NCBI RefSeq assembly: GCF_008728515.1
Contig: NC_044981.1
Coordinates: 110,289,702 to 110,353,701, forward strand
From: Papio anubis
Taxonomy: Eukaryota > Chordata > Mammalia > Primates > Cercopithecidae
Length of the DNA: 64,000 nt
Reading direction: 5' to 3'
Under the pieces are notes generated by a model, which worked only from the letters and a program-made list of their open reading frames with translations, was not told where the DNA came from and did not search any database. Both the position numbers and the translations under genes were made by a program. Within the stretch, counting starts at the first letter, position 1, and every line of letters begins with the position of its first letter. Below, piece by piece: positions 35,031 to 45,253 of this stretch.

Positions 35031-37223
35031 TGAACATCAAATAGGTTGAGAAAATTGTTTACAGGTGCTCGAGCATCCCGCTGGATTCTTTTTCAAAGTG
35101 CAAAAGAGGTTTACAAGTGTGTTTCATTAAACAAAGCAAAGCTGCGACAAAACCGAGTCACGTCAGTAATAGTATGCATCAGCAAAAGGGCATATTAATC
35201 CATCAAACACAATTTGGCATTTGAGCCTTTTCCCATAAAACAAGAGCTCTACACTGAAGAGTATGAAGTGCACAAAAAGCATTGTTTATCACCTGTGAGA
35301 GAACAGAAACTGGCATAATGTCACTTATTAATTCAAGTCTCTATAACCAATGACCTCTCTGTGAATGCAAAGGGGTCTGTGTCTCAGGCACCTGCTCATG
35401 GGACAATATGTTGTTTCTAGGGTGCACAGCTCTAAACACACACACTGACGATGGGTTTGGAACATGGCAGCATTTACATATTTTAAAAGTTCAGGCACAA
35501 TTGGATGCAAAAAAAGAATAGAAATTTTTCTTGAATCTCAAAAGACAGTGCAAAATTGAAGTGCCATAATAGAGGCAGCAATTACTTAGAAAACAATTTG
35601 AAATGACTGAAAACGAGGCCACACTTTAATTCAATTGGAAAGGAAATGCAGTTGGAAACAGAGCATAATAACGCTACTGAAAAGATGGATATTTGGGACC
35701 ACAGTTCATTTGCTCCAGTTGAGAGTAACTTTTCAGGGGATTAACCTGGGAATGGTGCAGAGTCATCTAGATCACGCTCCCAAGACCTGCACCAAACAGA
35801 ATTATGGTTGCCTTTTGAGCTACTGTATGACTCTATTTGCCTTTCGCATAACTAGCTTCCCGAAGCAGATCTGCCTGTGAATATTAGACATTACTATGGT
35901 GTTAGTGATCATTCCCAGTACCCACGGTCCATCTCATAATTGGAAAGTATGAATAGGAAAGGATTTGTAATCAGTGTCATGCAGGGGAAGGAGTACTCTA
36001 AGCCAATGGCCCAAATCAATGGCCATTTCAATGTATCAGGTTTCAAGGTGAGAACACCTTAATGTGATCAAAAGTAAATTATCAGTAAGTCCCTTATTTG
36101 TTCAGCCCCCAAAAAGCATGGGATATGGCGTGGTTAAACATATCTGCAAGGTTACTAGGGAAATCAAATCAAAGACTGCACTTCCTTAGGGGTTAGATTT
36201 TACAACCTACGTTGATAGGGTCTTCTCTTTGGATGACCTAGTCTCTCATAATTGCTGCATGATGGCATTACAGAATCATTACGGCAAGCTAGGCAATGGG
36301 GAAAAGAAACACAGACCACTAGCTAGTCCATGGACTTTACTGCTGATGTTGTTCTTTCTTCTCTAGAACTGAAGCTGCCATTTTAGAAATGACTGTAAAT
36401 GGAGCCAGTTGATGTGTGGTCTCCAGGGCAGAAGTGGACTACGGAACCCTGGTGCACACTCCAGGTGCCAGAATTAACAATTTTCCTCCAAATACTTTCA
36501 ATACTTTTCTTCATTCCCCAAATTCCTGAATCTACTTCCCCACCATACCTGAGCCCCCAGGTAAATCACATCTTTCAAATTTTAACTTGCCTCAGAGTGG
36601 GAGAAAGCAGACGTAAGAGTTTTTTTTTGTCATGTCCCTACACCCAATACCAACATCAGCCAGAAAATATCTGCTGTCCATTAGTGGCACTTCAAGTAAG
36701 AATACAAAGAGATTTCCAAAGTTGCTGGAGACCCCTGGGCAAACATTTCAATCACTGATGTTCTCTGCCCATTTCAAATGTAGTAGTATCTTAACATGAA
36801 TACAAACACATTAGATGAATAATGTAAAACCTTCCGCTGTATAATTGTTTGGCTTTAGCTGGTATTACATCATCTAGTCCTAGAAATTTTTTTTTGTTTT
36901 ATTTTAATTTTTTTAAAAGAAAATCTAAGTATAAACATTAAAAAGAACCCACTGACCCATTAACTACTGTCCAAAAATATTACTACTGATATTTTGGTAA
37001 AAGCAAAATTAGCTGCCCTGAATAATTTTCCTTTTCAGGCATAATCTTTGCTACATAAGATTGTCTGTCATTCAATATCCAACAATAGGCATCTGGATTA
37101 GTGCTATTTTGTCTACTGTGGATACAAAAGTTGATATGAAATGTGATCTTCATTTAAATGAATAATCACCAGGCTTTAGGCATAAATGACTGTATACATG
37201 ACAAGGTAGCTTGAAAAGTATAC

Positions 37224-37239
37224 AAAAAAAAAAAAAAAA
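37224..37239. repeat. A16 homopolymer in ESR1 3'UTR
   Basis: Sixteen A on the + strand, U16 in the ESR1 mRNA. Confidence 0.9.
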
Positions 37240-37362
37240 CTAAATGTTTTTCCTTGGTTTTTGCATGTTAACCCAGTCAAATTAAATCCAGAACAGAAGT
37301 ACTACATTCAATTGTCTGATAAACAAGCAATGTAATTTCAAAAAAATATATATTATACTATA

Positions 37363-37404
37363 TAAGGTGCTTCTTAAACAAACTAAGGTGCTTCTTAAAC
37401 AAAC
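37363..37404 (-). repeat. Perfect 21-bp tandem duplication in ESR1 3'UTR
   Basis: The 21-bp unit TAAGGTGCTTCTTAAACAAA(C) occurs at 37363-37383 and again at 37384-37404 without a mismatch. Any RNA-binding or microRNA site in the unit would be doubled. Confidence 0.95.
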
Positions 37405-37486
37405 AGCAACAAAAGAATTATGTTCTTCAACATATCCTTAACACAGATACATAAAATTGTCCCCAAATTTAAGTGCACATAAAAAC

Positions 37487-37503
37487 TTTTTTTTTTTTTT
37501 TTT
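37487..37503. repeat. T17 homopolymer in ESR1 3'UTR
   Basis: Seventeen T on the + strand, A17 in the mRNA. It could pair with the U16 located about 260 nt away in the same transcript. Confidence 0.9.
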
Positions 37504-39307
37504 AATTCCCTCCCAGATTCTCAGTCCTTTGGTGATCACTTAACTGGACAATCAGAAATTAATGAAATCCACTTTTCCAAACAAGACATACCAAGGGAAG
37601 CCTGAGCAGCTCACCTGGGTCATTGGCTAACACAGACATCACCTCTCAGTAGGGTTTCAATTATAGACAATAAGGTCACCCAGAGGAAATCAAACATTCT
37701 TTTTTGTTAAGAAAAAGGAAGTAACCCATACTTGTGCTAGAGAAGCAAAGGCCCAGGGAAGGCTGCCCTGTGGCTGGAATGAGCCTTTCTTTTTTAGCCT
37801 ATAAGTCAAAGGAAATTGAAGGAAATGAGCTGGCAGGAGTGGAGGCGGTGGGAGTGGGGGAGGAAGGGGGAGGATTTTCTTCCCCAAACCAAACCCTGAT
37901 TTTGGATTAGCTCTAAACAACCAAGGGCATATGTAATCTGACCAGGCCCCAGTCAGCCTGAGTAGTGACAGCAACGGTCCCCACCCTCCTCCCGTGCCCC
38001 AGGGTGCTGGGCCAGTTGTAGGAACACAGCTGTCTACGGCAGCTGTGACAGCTGCTTCTTCCAGCCAGGGCCACGCTGGGAAATGAAGAAGAGCTGGACT
38101 ACCCCAGGGATCCCAGGGCACCCCCAAAGGGCAATGCGGGGTCTGCAAGGAATGTTCCTAGGTAGCTGCAGCCTGTGGCAGGGCCACCCTGAGCAAGTCT
38201 GGCTGTGCCTCAGAACTGTATCCAGTTTCTGCCCTACTTTCCTTCTTGTTCTCTAGTAGCCACAACAATCCTGCACAAGCGCTGTTCAGCTCCATGCCCC
38301 AGGGCTAAATGCATCACTAGGGCCCCTGCTCCTTTCCACGACCCTTTACCCTCATCATGCATCACCACAGTGAACAGTTCACCCCTGTGTAAGGCACACA
38401 CACGCCGGGAAGATCCAAGTACAGCACCCACCGAAACAGGTCCTGAAGCTGACCTAACTGCAAGTTCAGGGAGAGAGGGCTTTCTTTTGTAACACAAAAA
38501 TAAAAACAAAAATCAAGAACTTATCCCTCATATAGGGAGACTTAACTAAGATCAACTTGCTGCTTTCCATAGGTCCATGGGAGGCACGAATGAACTGGAA
38601 CCCATGACCGGAAAGCCAGAGGCAGAGCTCTCAGCACATCTGAAGCTGCAGTGTATCAAGTTAAAATAGTCTTGCCAACTAGAGGATCCGCCTTCCTTGT
38701 GTGCCCCTTGTATTCCTATAGGGGAAATGAATTGACAGTCACCAGATATTCTGCTACAGTCATATAAAAGCTTTAAGGTATACCACTTTCATAAAAGGAT
38801 GCATTGCCATAGGAATACAAGAGGGTGCTATAATAAACCCTTGACCTAGCTTTCTCCAAGTCCCCAATTAAAGGAGCCACTTTAAATTCTTTGCTGTGGT
38901 TTATTCTTAAAGCCATTTAAAAAGTGCTTTTCAGAGGTGAAATGTCTACTCTCCAGGCCTGGGTCTCTACAAGTAGCTTAGATGCACAGAGTCGTCTGAG
39001 CCCCAACCCGTAGACTGAGTTCAGCTGTGAAGAGCTACAGGAATCCTCACGCTTAGTAACATAGCACAGGAGGAACGAGAGCTGTTACAAAGATTTCGCC
39101 CTGGAATCCCTTTGGCTGTTCCCAACAGAAGACAGAAGATGTGCCACTAAGAACTGAGCAAGCAAATGAATGGCCACTCATCTAGAAAGCCATTGGTGGT
39201 GGATGCATGCCGGAGTGTATGCAGGAGACAGAATTTGGCTAAAGTGGTGCATGATGAGGGTAAAATGCAGCAGGGATTATCTGAACCGTGGGGGAGCCGG
39301 GGAGCTC

Positions 39308-39542
39308 TCAGACTGTGGCGGGGAAACCCTCTGCGTCCCCCGTGATGTAATACTTTTGCAAGGAATGCGATGAAGTAGAGCCCGCGGTGGCCAAGTGGCT
39401 TTGGTCCGTCTCCTCCATGGGCGCCCCTCCACGGCTAGTGGGCGCATGTAGGCGGTGGGCGTCCAGCATCTCCAGCAGCAGGTCGTAGAGGGGTACCACA
39501 TTCTTGCACTTCATGCTGTACAGATGCTCCATGCCTTTGTTA
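39308..39542 (-). CDS. ESR1: ESR1 exon 8: helix 12 and F domain of estrogen receptor alpha
   Basis: Minus-strand exon with its acceptor CCCACAG just right of 39542. The first T completes the Ser codon begun in exon 7; 77 residues and TGA (39310-39308) follow. The order is NKGMEHLYSMKCKN (helix 11, with His524 that contacts estradiol), helix 12 VVPLYDLLLEML (AF-2; Tyr537 and Asp538, the positions mutated in hormone-resistant breast cancer, are unchanged), then the F domain to GFPATV. In the F domain GGAPMEE replaces human GGASVEE as I recall it, and GDAEGF replaces GEAEGF. It is therefore unlikely to be human. The receptor acts in the nucleus on ERE-containing genes; this exon carries its ligand-dependent activation switch. 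Confidence 0.98.
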
Positions 39543-39858
39543 CTGTGGGTGGGAAGACACAGAGAGGACCACTTTAGAGCCAGCCCAAGCCCCAGGAGTG
39601 CTGAAATCCCTAGAAGGGGAAGGAAGAGGAACTCCAAAGACACACGGCAGCCAATCTTTCTTGCTGTTTAAAGACCCACTTTAAGATGGGAGCTGGGAAA
39701 GCTGAGGGCTTTCAGAGGCCCTAATCTGGAACTCATGGCTGTGAGGTTTTCATTTTCCACCTCCTACGTGGGTGGTCCCACCCTCACACTCTCCCTGCAG
39801 CCACTTTCAGGGTATTTGCTATGCAGGTGACTTCCACGGCCCTCCGCGGCCTCAAATG

Positions 39859-39885
39859 AGATCCTATTCCCTTCCAATAGGATCT
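39859..39885. repeat. Hairpin with 10-bp perfect stem
   Basis: AGATCCTATT (39859-39868) and AATAGGATCT (39876-39885) are exact reverse complements separated by 7 nt. A third AATAGGATC lies at 39898. It sits about 320 nt upstream of the ESR1 exon 8 acceptor in transcript direction. Confidence 0.88.
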
Positions 39886-40009
39886 AAATGCATTCAAATA
39901 GGATCGCCAGTGCATCTAAAAAGAGAACAGGAGATATTCAGCCATGAAGGAGCCGGTATTTTAAATGCGTAAAGCAGTTCAAGACGCTCCACTGTTAAAT
40001 CGCTCACGT

Positions 40010-40420
40010 CACTTCCCATTTAACTCAGAATACAATCTAAATGTCTTTCCATGCTCTACAAGGCCCAACTGGTCCAGCTTCCATCCACATCTCCAAGCTC
40101 TTCCTGCCTGTCTCCCCTAACCCACTCTCCGTAGCCACACTGATTTTTGTGCTGCCCTTAAAGGAACTAAGCTCCACACAAGACTTAGGGGACCCACACT
40201 TGCTGTTCCTACTTCCTGGGATGCACCTTCCTCCAGTCTTCAAATGCCGCCTGCTCGGAAAGGTCTACCGCTACCCAGTGGCAGCGGCCTCAAGCCTCTG
40301 CAGTCTCAGCCTTCCTCTTTCACACTGGTCTGTTTCTCTTAGCATACTTATCACTACCTGAAATTCTCCTTTTTATTTATTTGTGTTTATTCTCTCCGCC
40401 TCCAAACACACATATGCACA
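40010..40420 (+). repeat. L2-type LINE fragment
   Basis: TGCTCTACAAGGCCCAACTGGTCC, ATCTCCAAGCTCTTCCTGCC, ATGCACCTTCCTCCAGTC and CTTCAAATGCCGCCTGC read as an old L2 3' region. Confidence 0.6.
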
Positions 40421-41070
40421 CACTCACACACTCAGGGCGAATTCCTAGAGAAGCAGGCTTTATCCTGTCCCCTGCTAGGCCTAAAACAGTGCCCAGAGCT
40501 CAGTTCATGTTCAGGAAAACAAGGGGGGAAATGGGCAGAGGGAAATGTAGGCACATGGCATTCTCCTTTCCCTACTCTCCTCCTCTGCTCTCCTCCACCA
40601 GCCACAACTCTGCTGCCCCACCACACTACTGGTGGCGGGGGTGGGGAGGAGAACAACTATTATCTAGTTTGAAATTTCTTTTAAAAGAAATATGTATCAT
40701 GAGTAGCAGGGCCAAGAGAATGTCTTAGAAAAATTTGCATTTTCAGTAGGGGAAAATTCAGCTCAAGTTGGACACCTGCCATGAAAACACAACATCAAAG
40801 CTATTCAGGGCCTACAACATGGTCTAAATTACTTGTTTAAGTGTTACTTCCCCCCCCCCCATTTAAAATGCTATAAAAGTTAAATGCCCCCTGGATCTGC
40901 CACTGTGTTCCTCGTGCAACCTGATGATTCACATTTACAGTCAGATGAAATCTGATATTGAATTCTCTGAGTAGCAACATATGGCTGGGGCCAAGCTTAC
41001 TTAACAACATAGACTTCTGTGATTTAGGTTGGCTGTAGTGAGGAACCAAAATATTATTATTATTACAATC

Positions 41071-41114
<44 letters not shown>

Positions 41115-41135
41115 AGAGAGAGAGAGAAAGAGAAG
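41071..41135. repeat. Compound (GT)n(GA)n microsatellite
   Basis: About six GT units are followed by a GA array with an interruption (GACAGGAGAG). It is in ESR1 intron 7 and likely length-polymorphic. Confidence 0.92.
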
Positions 41136-42489
41136 CAACCTCTCTCCAGCTTTTCACACGATTCTAACAGAAACTACAGCACTTTCACCTTGCTGCTGCC
41201 CTCTGCCAGGCGTGGCCAGTAAAATCAGCCAGGGTTGTATATTTAGTGCAAATTTACTTAGTATTAACTAATTAGGCTTGCTAATGCTGACAAGCAGTTA
41301 ATGGATTTGAAAATTCAGCAATTCCTTTCAACAAATAGAAACACCCAACTGCAATGCATTGAATCTACAACATCACTGACATTCCCAGCTCAGAGTCAAA
41401 GCTAAGATGTTTTCCTCCAGGGTAAGGTTATTCTCTCAGCCAGGGATTTTGGCATCTGATCCACTCACGGCTTCCCTCTCTCTAATACTCATCAAAAGAA
41501 AAAGACAGGGAAGACTGGCAATGTATACTCTGAATGCAGTCACCTTCTCTACCTGACAGATGTGATTCCTCCGTCTGTTACACAGGGATCCTTGGGGAAC
41601 CCTGAGAACAGAGACTGCAATCACCTTACCTACTGCAATTACCAAGTAGAAGCCGAATTCACAGGGCAGGGAAAAGCCTGCCATGAGTCATTTGTTCATT
41701 CATTCATTCCCTCATTTCTTCGTTCACTCACTCAGTAATAACGTTGTGGGCCTTTACCATATGTAAGTCTTCATATACGGCACTGTGAGGGATGCAAAGA
41801 AAATCAGATACATCTATTTTCCCAGGAGCTAATAATTTTTTAAGGTTGTCTCTGGAAAGGGTGGTGCCTGGGACTTTAATGAAGCAAACTTCTTGCCATT
41901 TGAATCATGGTCTCAGGATTTGAAGGTCCCTTAAAAATGATAGAATCCAACCTTCTTAAGACATCATAGGCCTTCCCTCATAGCCACTAAGAGAAGGAAT
42001 CTCTTTCATTCCTAGGGGCCTGGTGTAAGCTCAAGGTCATGTAGGCTTCATCACCCATGAGTACCTGTCCTAGTGTCATCACTTTGAATCATCGCTGTGG
42101 TCCTGCTGGAGTCTGCAATACATAACCCGGCAGTCTCCCCATCTCTTCCCTGCAGATAAGGTCTGCTCATGAGAATGGTATCCACTAAGCTTTTGGCCAA
42201 ATTGCAGGACGATGGAATGGAAATGAGGCCACTTTCACCTTTTGGCATAGAAAGACTCTATTTTCTCTGCTGATATCCTTCCTTAGCTCTTACAGAAAAC
42301 ATTTGTTGAGTACTTACTATGTGCTCTGCACCGTGCTAGGTGATATTGGGTAAGCAAGCCATGGCTCACAGAGTTGTCAATCTAAATGGGCAGAAAAATA
42401 GTAAAATGGGCAGTAACCATAGGGAAGAACAGAGTATAAGTTCCAACTAGGTCTTAAGGGTTAGGAGATGCTTCCTTCAAGGAGTGAGA

Positions 42490-42900
42490 TCTGAGCTATG
42501 ACAGGTTAGATTATTGCTCAGAAATATTCATGCCCCTGGCAACATGTCCATCTTTGACTCTGGACTCCTCACATGCTTGCTTGGCCAATGAAATGTCAGT
42601 GGACATGAGTGAAAGAAAATAGTAAAATGCACTTGCCCAAACAGGATCGCTTTCTCATGCCTCTGCAGTTGCTATGAGAACATGTCCCAGCTAACATGTG
42701 GGTACAAGGAGGATAGGAGACATGAGACACAGAGCAGAGTCACCCTGGCCTCAGGCAGCTGCCTCCCAGATGTGTGAGTGAGCCCAGCTGAGGTCAGGAG
42801 GGCTGCCCGCCAATCTGCAGCCTGAAGAAGAACCTCCCCCAGATGACTCATCTGACAGTCAGCTATTATGGCTAGAGCTCAGACATGAGGAAGTCCTCGT
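42490..42900. repeat. LTR-like ancient repeat, family unresolved
   Basis: Words such as GAACATGTCCCAGCTAACATGTGG, AGACACAGAGCAGAG and GTGTGAGTGAGCCCAGCTGAGGTCAG recur in old mammalian LTR relics. I do not assign a family. Confidence 0.35.
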
Positions 42901-43339
42901 AAGCTAAGTAAGGGCTGAATCATAAGGAGTAATAAAAACAAAGTGAAAGGGTTTATACTTTTATCTAAAAGCAATGAGAAGCCACTGAAGGGTTTTAAGC
43001 GGGAGGATGACATCAGATTTGCTTCTAGAATGATCACTCTGGACACATCATGGAGAATGATCTAGAAAGGATCTAGATTACAGGCAGGCATACATGTTCA
43101 GTGACTGGCCCAGAAGTCCAACAGAAAATGATGGTGGCTTAGACTAGGGTAATGGCAGTGGGGGTGACAAGAAGGGGTTCAACAGGTATGAAGGAATCAA
43201 CATTGACTCTCTGTGAGGCATCTGGCCCCAGGGTCTCTCATTTAGGATATCCAGGTGTGCACAGGGACCATAACAGATGTGCCCAGTGTCTTCAGGGGAT
43301 GTGTACGCTCACAGGCTTCTCTTGATTGGCCCCCTCCTC

Positions 43340-43560
43340 CTATTTGCACACTGCACCCAATCTCTAAACCCCTGCCCCAAAGCACATGCTTTAAACCAAG
43401 CATAAGTATCGCTTCCTCTATGCCTTCTCTGACACTTGCCCTGTGACCCATGCAGATTTAAAACATATCTCTCCTGTCCTCCCATAGCATTTATGCTTAT
43501 TCTGTGCCAGGAACTCTCACAAGTGTGCTCTCCATATGCAGGCACCAGTCCTTCCTGGCC
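43340..43560 (+). repeat. L2-type LINE fragment, 3' end
   Basis: AGTATCGCTTCCTCTATGCCTTCTCTGACACTTGCC and CCTCCCATAGCATTTATGC are L2-like. It lies just right of where exon 7 starts on the minus strand and is part of intron 7. Confidence 0.5.
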
Positions 43561-43629
43561 AGCTGTCACATAGGTTTGGGGGCGTGTTTTCTTTATGTCT
43601 CTCCTGTAGGAAGCCCACAGATGCCTCAC

Positions 43630-43813
43630 CTCATGTGCCTGATGTGGGAGAGGATGAGGAGGAGCTGGGCCAGCCGCCGGTGCTGCTGCTGCAGGGTCAG
43701 GCCTGCCTTGGCCATCAGGTGGATCAAAGTGTCTGTGATCTTGTCCAGGACTCGGTGGATATGGTCCTTCTCTTCCAGAGACTTCAGGGTGCTGGACAGA
43801 AATGTGTACACTC
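43630..43813 (-). CDS. ESR1: ESR1 exon 7: helices 9-11 of estrogen receptor alpha
   Basis: The minus-strand exon is 184 bp. It starts with GA completing a Gly codon, carries 60 codons from VYTFLSSTLKSLEEK to LSHIRHM, and ends with AG of a Ser codon finished in exon 8. The acceptor CATTCAG lies right of 43813 and the donor GTGAGG left of 43630. It encodes helices 9-11 of the ligand-binding domain, which build the dimer interface. One position differs from the human protein I remember: QQQHRRLAQ instead of QQQHQRLAQ (human Gln502 to Arg). Arginine is also what I recall in rodents, so it is probably ancestral. Earlier exons lie beyond the right end. Confidence 0.98.
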
Positions 43814-44884
43814 CTGAATGTGCAGAGAGAGAGTGAGAGAGAGAAGCTCAAAGAGGATGAGGTCTAAGAGACCCAGAGTGTTCTTGGGATGTAATAACGA
43901 GCCAGTGGCCTTCCCCAGCACAGTAGTCTAGCATTGGGGATGCTCCAGACCCATTTGAAACCGAGTTACAATGTAAAATTCCTAAGGCATATGCAAGTTT
44001 CAGAGCACCAGCAAACCAAGGGGGGGCCCCTTTATGTGAGCCATGACCAAGAAAGGGGCTGTTGGCCTTGGGGCCTGTCATGGTAGCATGGGCCATCTTT
44101 TCTCAGACAGGTCTGACACCAACATGAATTGTCCATGTAATGTAATTGACCGTGTAATTGACAACCCTGTGAGCAGCCACTGTTGTTCCTTTTCACATCA
44201 AGAAACTAAAGGGCAGAGAAAGTCACTAAAGTCACTAACCTGCTAGGGAACTCGGATATAGGCGGGCAGAGCTTAGATGAAACCCAATCTGCTGACTCCA
44301 CAGGTGGTAATGATAAAGGAGATGCTCTCTCGGGAGATGTGTGAAACTCGTGGTGAGATTCAGAGACAGAGAGTGATGAGCGACTGGCTAAGTGATTGGA
44401 AGGTGATGTTTCCAAGTAGGATTTCTGTTTTAGATCAAGTCTGAAGCCTAAGCACTTTTAATCAAGTTTGCACTTTAGATCAAGTTTGAAGTCTAAGCAC
44501 TAAGCCTCAGCACAAAAGTTTAGGATGTGGATGGGTATAGGCCACCTTGAAAACCACTGGTTTTTTATGGCCACGTAAGTTTTTCCTCTCTTACCTATTT
44601 TCTGAAATAGATCCTGCTCTCTGGGCCCCACAGACAGATCCAGGACAGAAAGTGAGACCATCACGGCACCTGGTGTTTCTGGACAGCATTAGCCTCGAGC
44701 CAGAAAATAAGAGCCTATTTCTGAGATTGTATGTGAGGTGGTGGGACAAAAGTTCTTTCCTCTAGCATTGCTAAACTGGGAGGATGAGAATACAGGGCTC
44801 TGAATGGCCCTCTTCCCAGCACATGGAACTCCTGTCTGCAGAAAGGAAACTACTGACAACAAGCAGAGGTGATAGTGTGGGGGT

Positions 44885-44920
<36 letters not shown>

Positions 44921-44922
44921 TC
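44885..44922. repeat. (GA)n microsatellite
   Basis: GA array with a few AAA interruptions, just upstream of an Alu. Confidence 0.88.
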
Positions 44923-44946
44923 CAGGTAGTAGTCACAAGGTCTTAG

Positions 44947-45253
44947 TTTTTTCTTTTTCTTTTCTTTTTTTTTTGAGACAGAGTCTCACTTTGTCACCCA
45001 GGCTGGAGTGCAGTGGCACGATCTCGACTCACTGCAACCTCTGCCTCCAGGGTTTAAACAGTTCTCTACCTCAGCCTCCCAAGTAGCTGGAATTACAGGT
45101 GCCCGCCACCACACCCAGCTAATTTTTGTATTTTTAGTAGAGACAGGGCTTCACCATCTTTGGCAGGCTGGTCTTGAACTCCTGACCTCGTGATCCACCC
45201 ACCTTGGCCTCCCAAAGTGCTGGGATTGCAGGCGTGAGCCACTGCACCTGGCC
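44947..45253 (-). mobile_element. Alu SINE with target-site duplication
   Basis: An antisense Alu (sense to ESR1) from a T-rich tail through GAGACAGAGTCTCACTTTG to GCCACTGCACCTGGCC. The flanking words AAGGTCTTAG (44938-44947) and AAGTTCTTAG (45254-45263) form the target-site duplication, with one mismatch. Confidence 0.95.

Larger units (their letters stand above)
35010..39307 (-). other. ESR1: ESR1 3'UTR (about 4.3 kb)
   Basis: The 3'UTR runs from the stop at 39308-39310 to the inferred cleavage site just past the AATAAA on the minus strand. The length is close to the 4.3 kb I recall for human ESR1. I see no interspersed repeat in it. Notable are a perfect 21-bp tandem duplication at 37363-37404 and complementary homopolymers at 37224-37239 (A16) and 37487-37503 (T17). 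The 152-residue minus frame at 37690-38148 lies inside it and has no support as a protein. Confidence 0.9.
39543..43629 (-). other. ESR1: ESR1 intron 7
   Basis: The 4.1-kb intron runs from the donor on the minus strand at 43629-43628 to the acceptor beyond 39543. It holds an L2-like fragment at 40010-40420, a 10-bp-stem hairpin at 39859-39885, a C12 run near 40849, a (GT)n(GA)n microsatellite at 41071-41135 and an LTR-like old repeat near 42490-42900. No other gene is visible. Confidence 0.8.

Noticed and set aside
37690..38148. 152-residue frame on the minus strand
   Set aside because: It lies entirely in the ESR1 3'UTR and its residues (proline/leucine-rich) are those of random GC-rich translation.
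43309..43851. 180-residue minus frame
   Set aside because: It crosses ESR1 exon 7 in the wrong reading frame; the real frame is 43813-43630.
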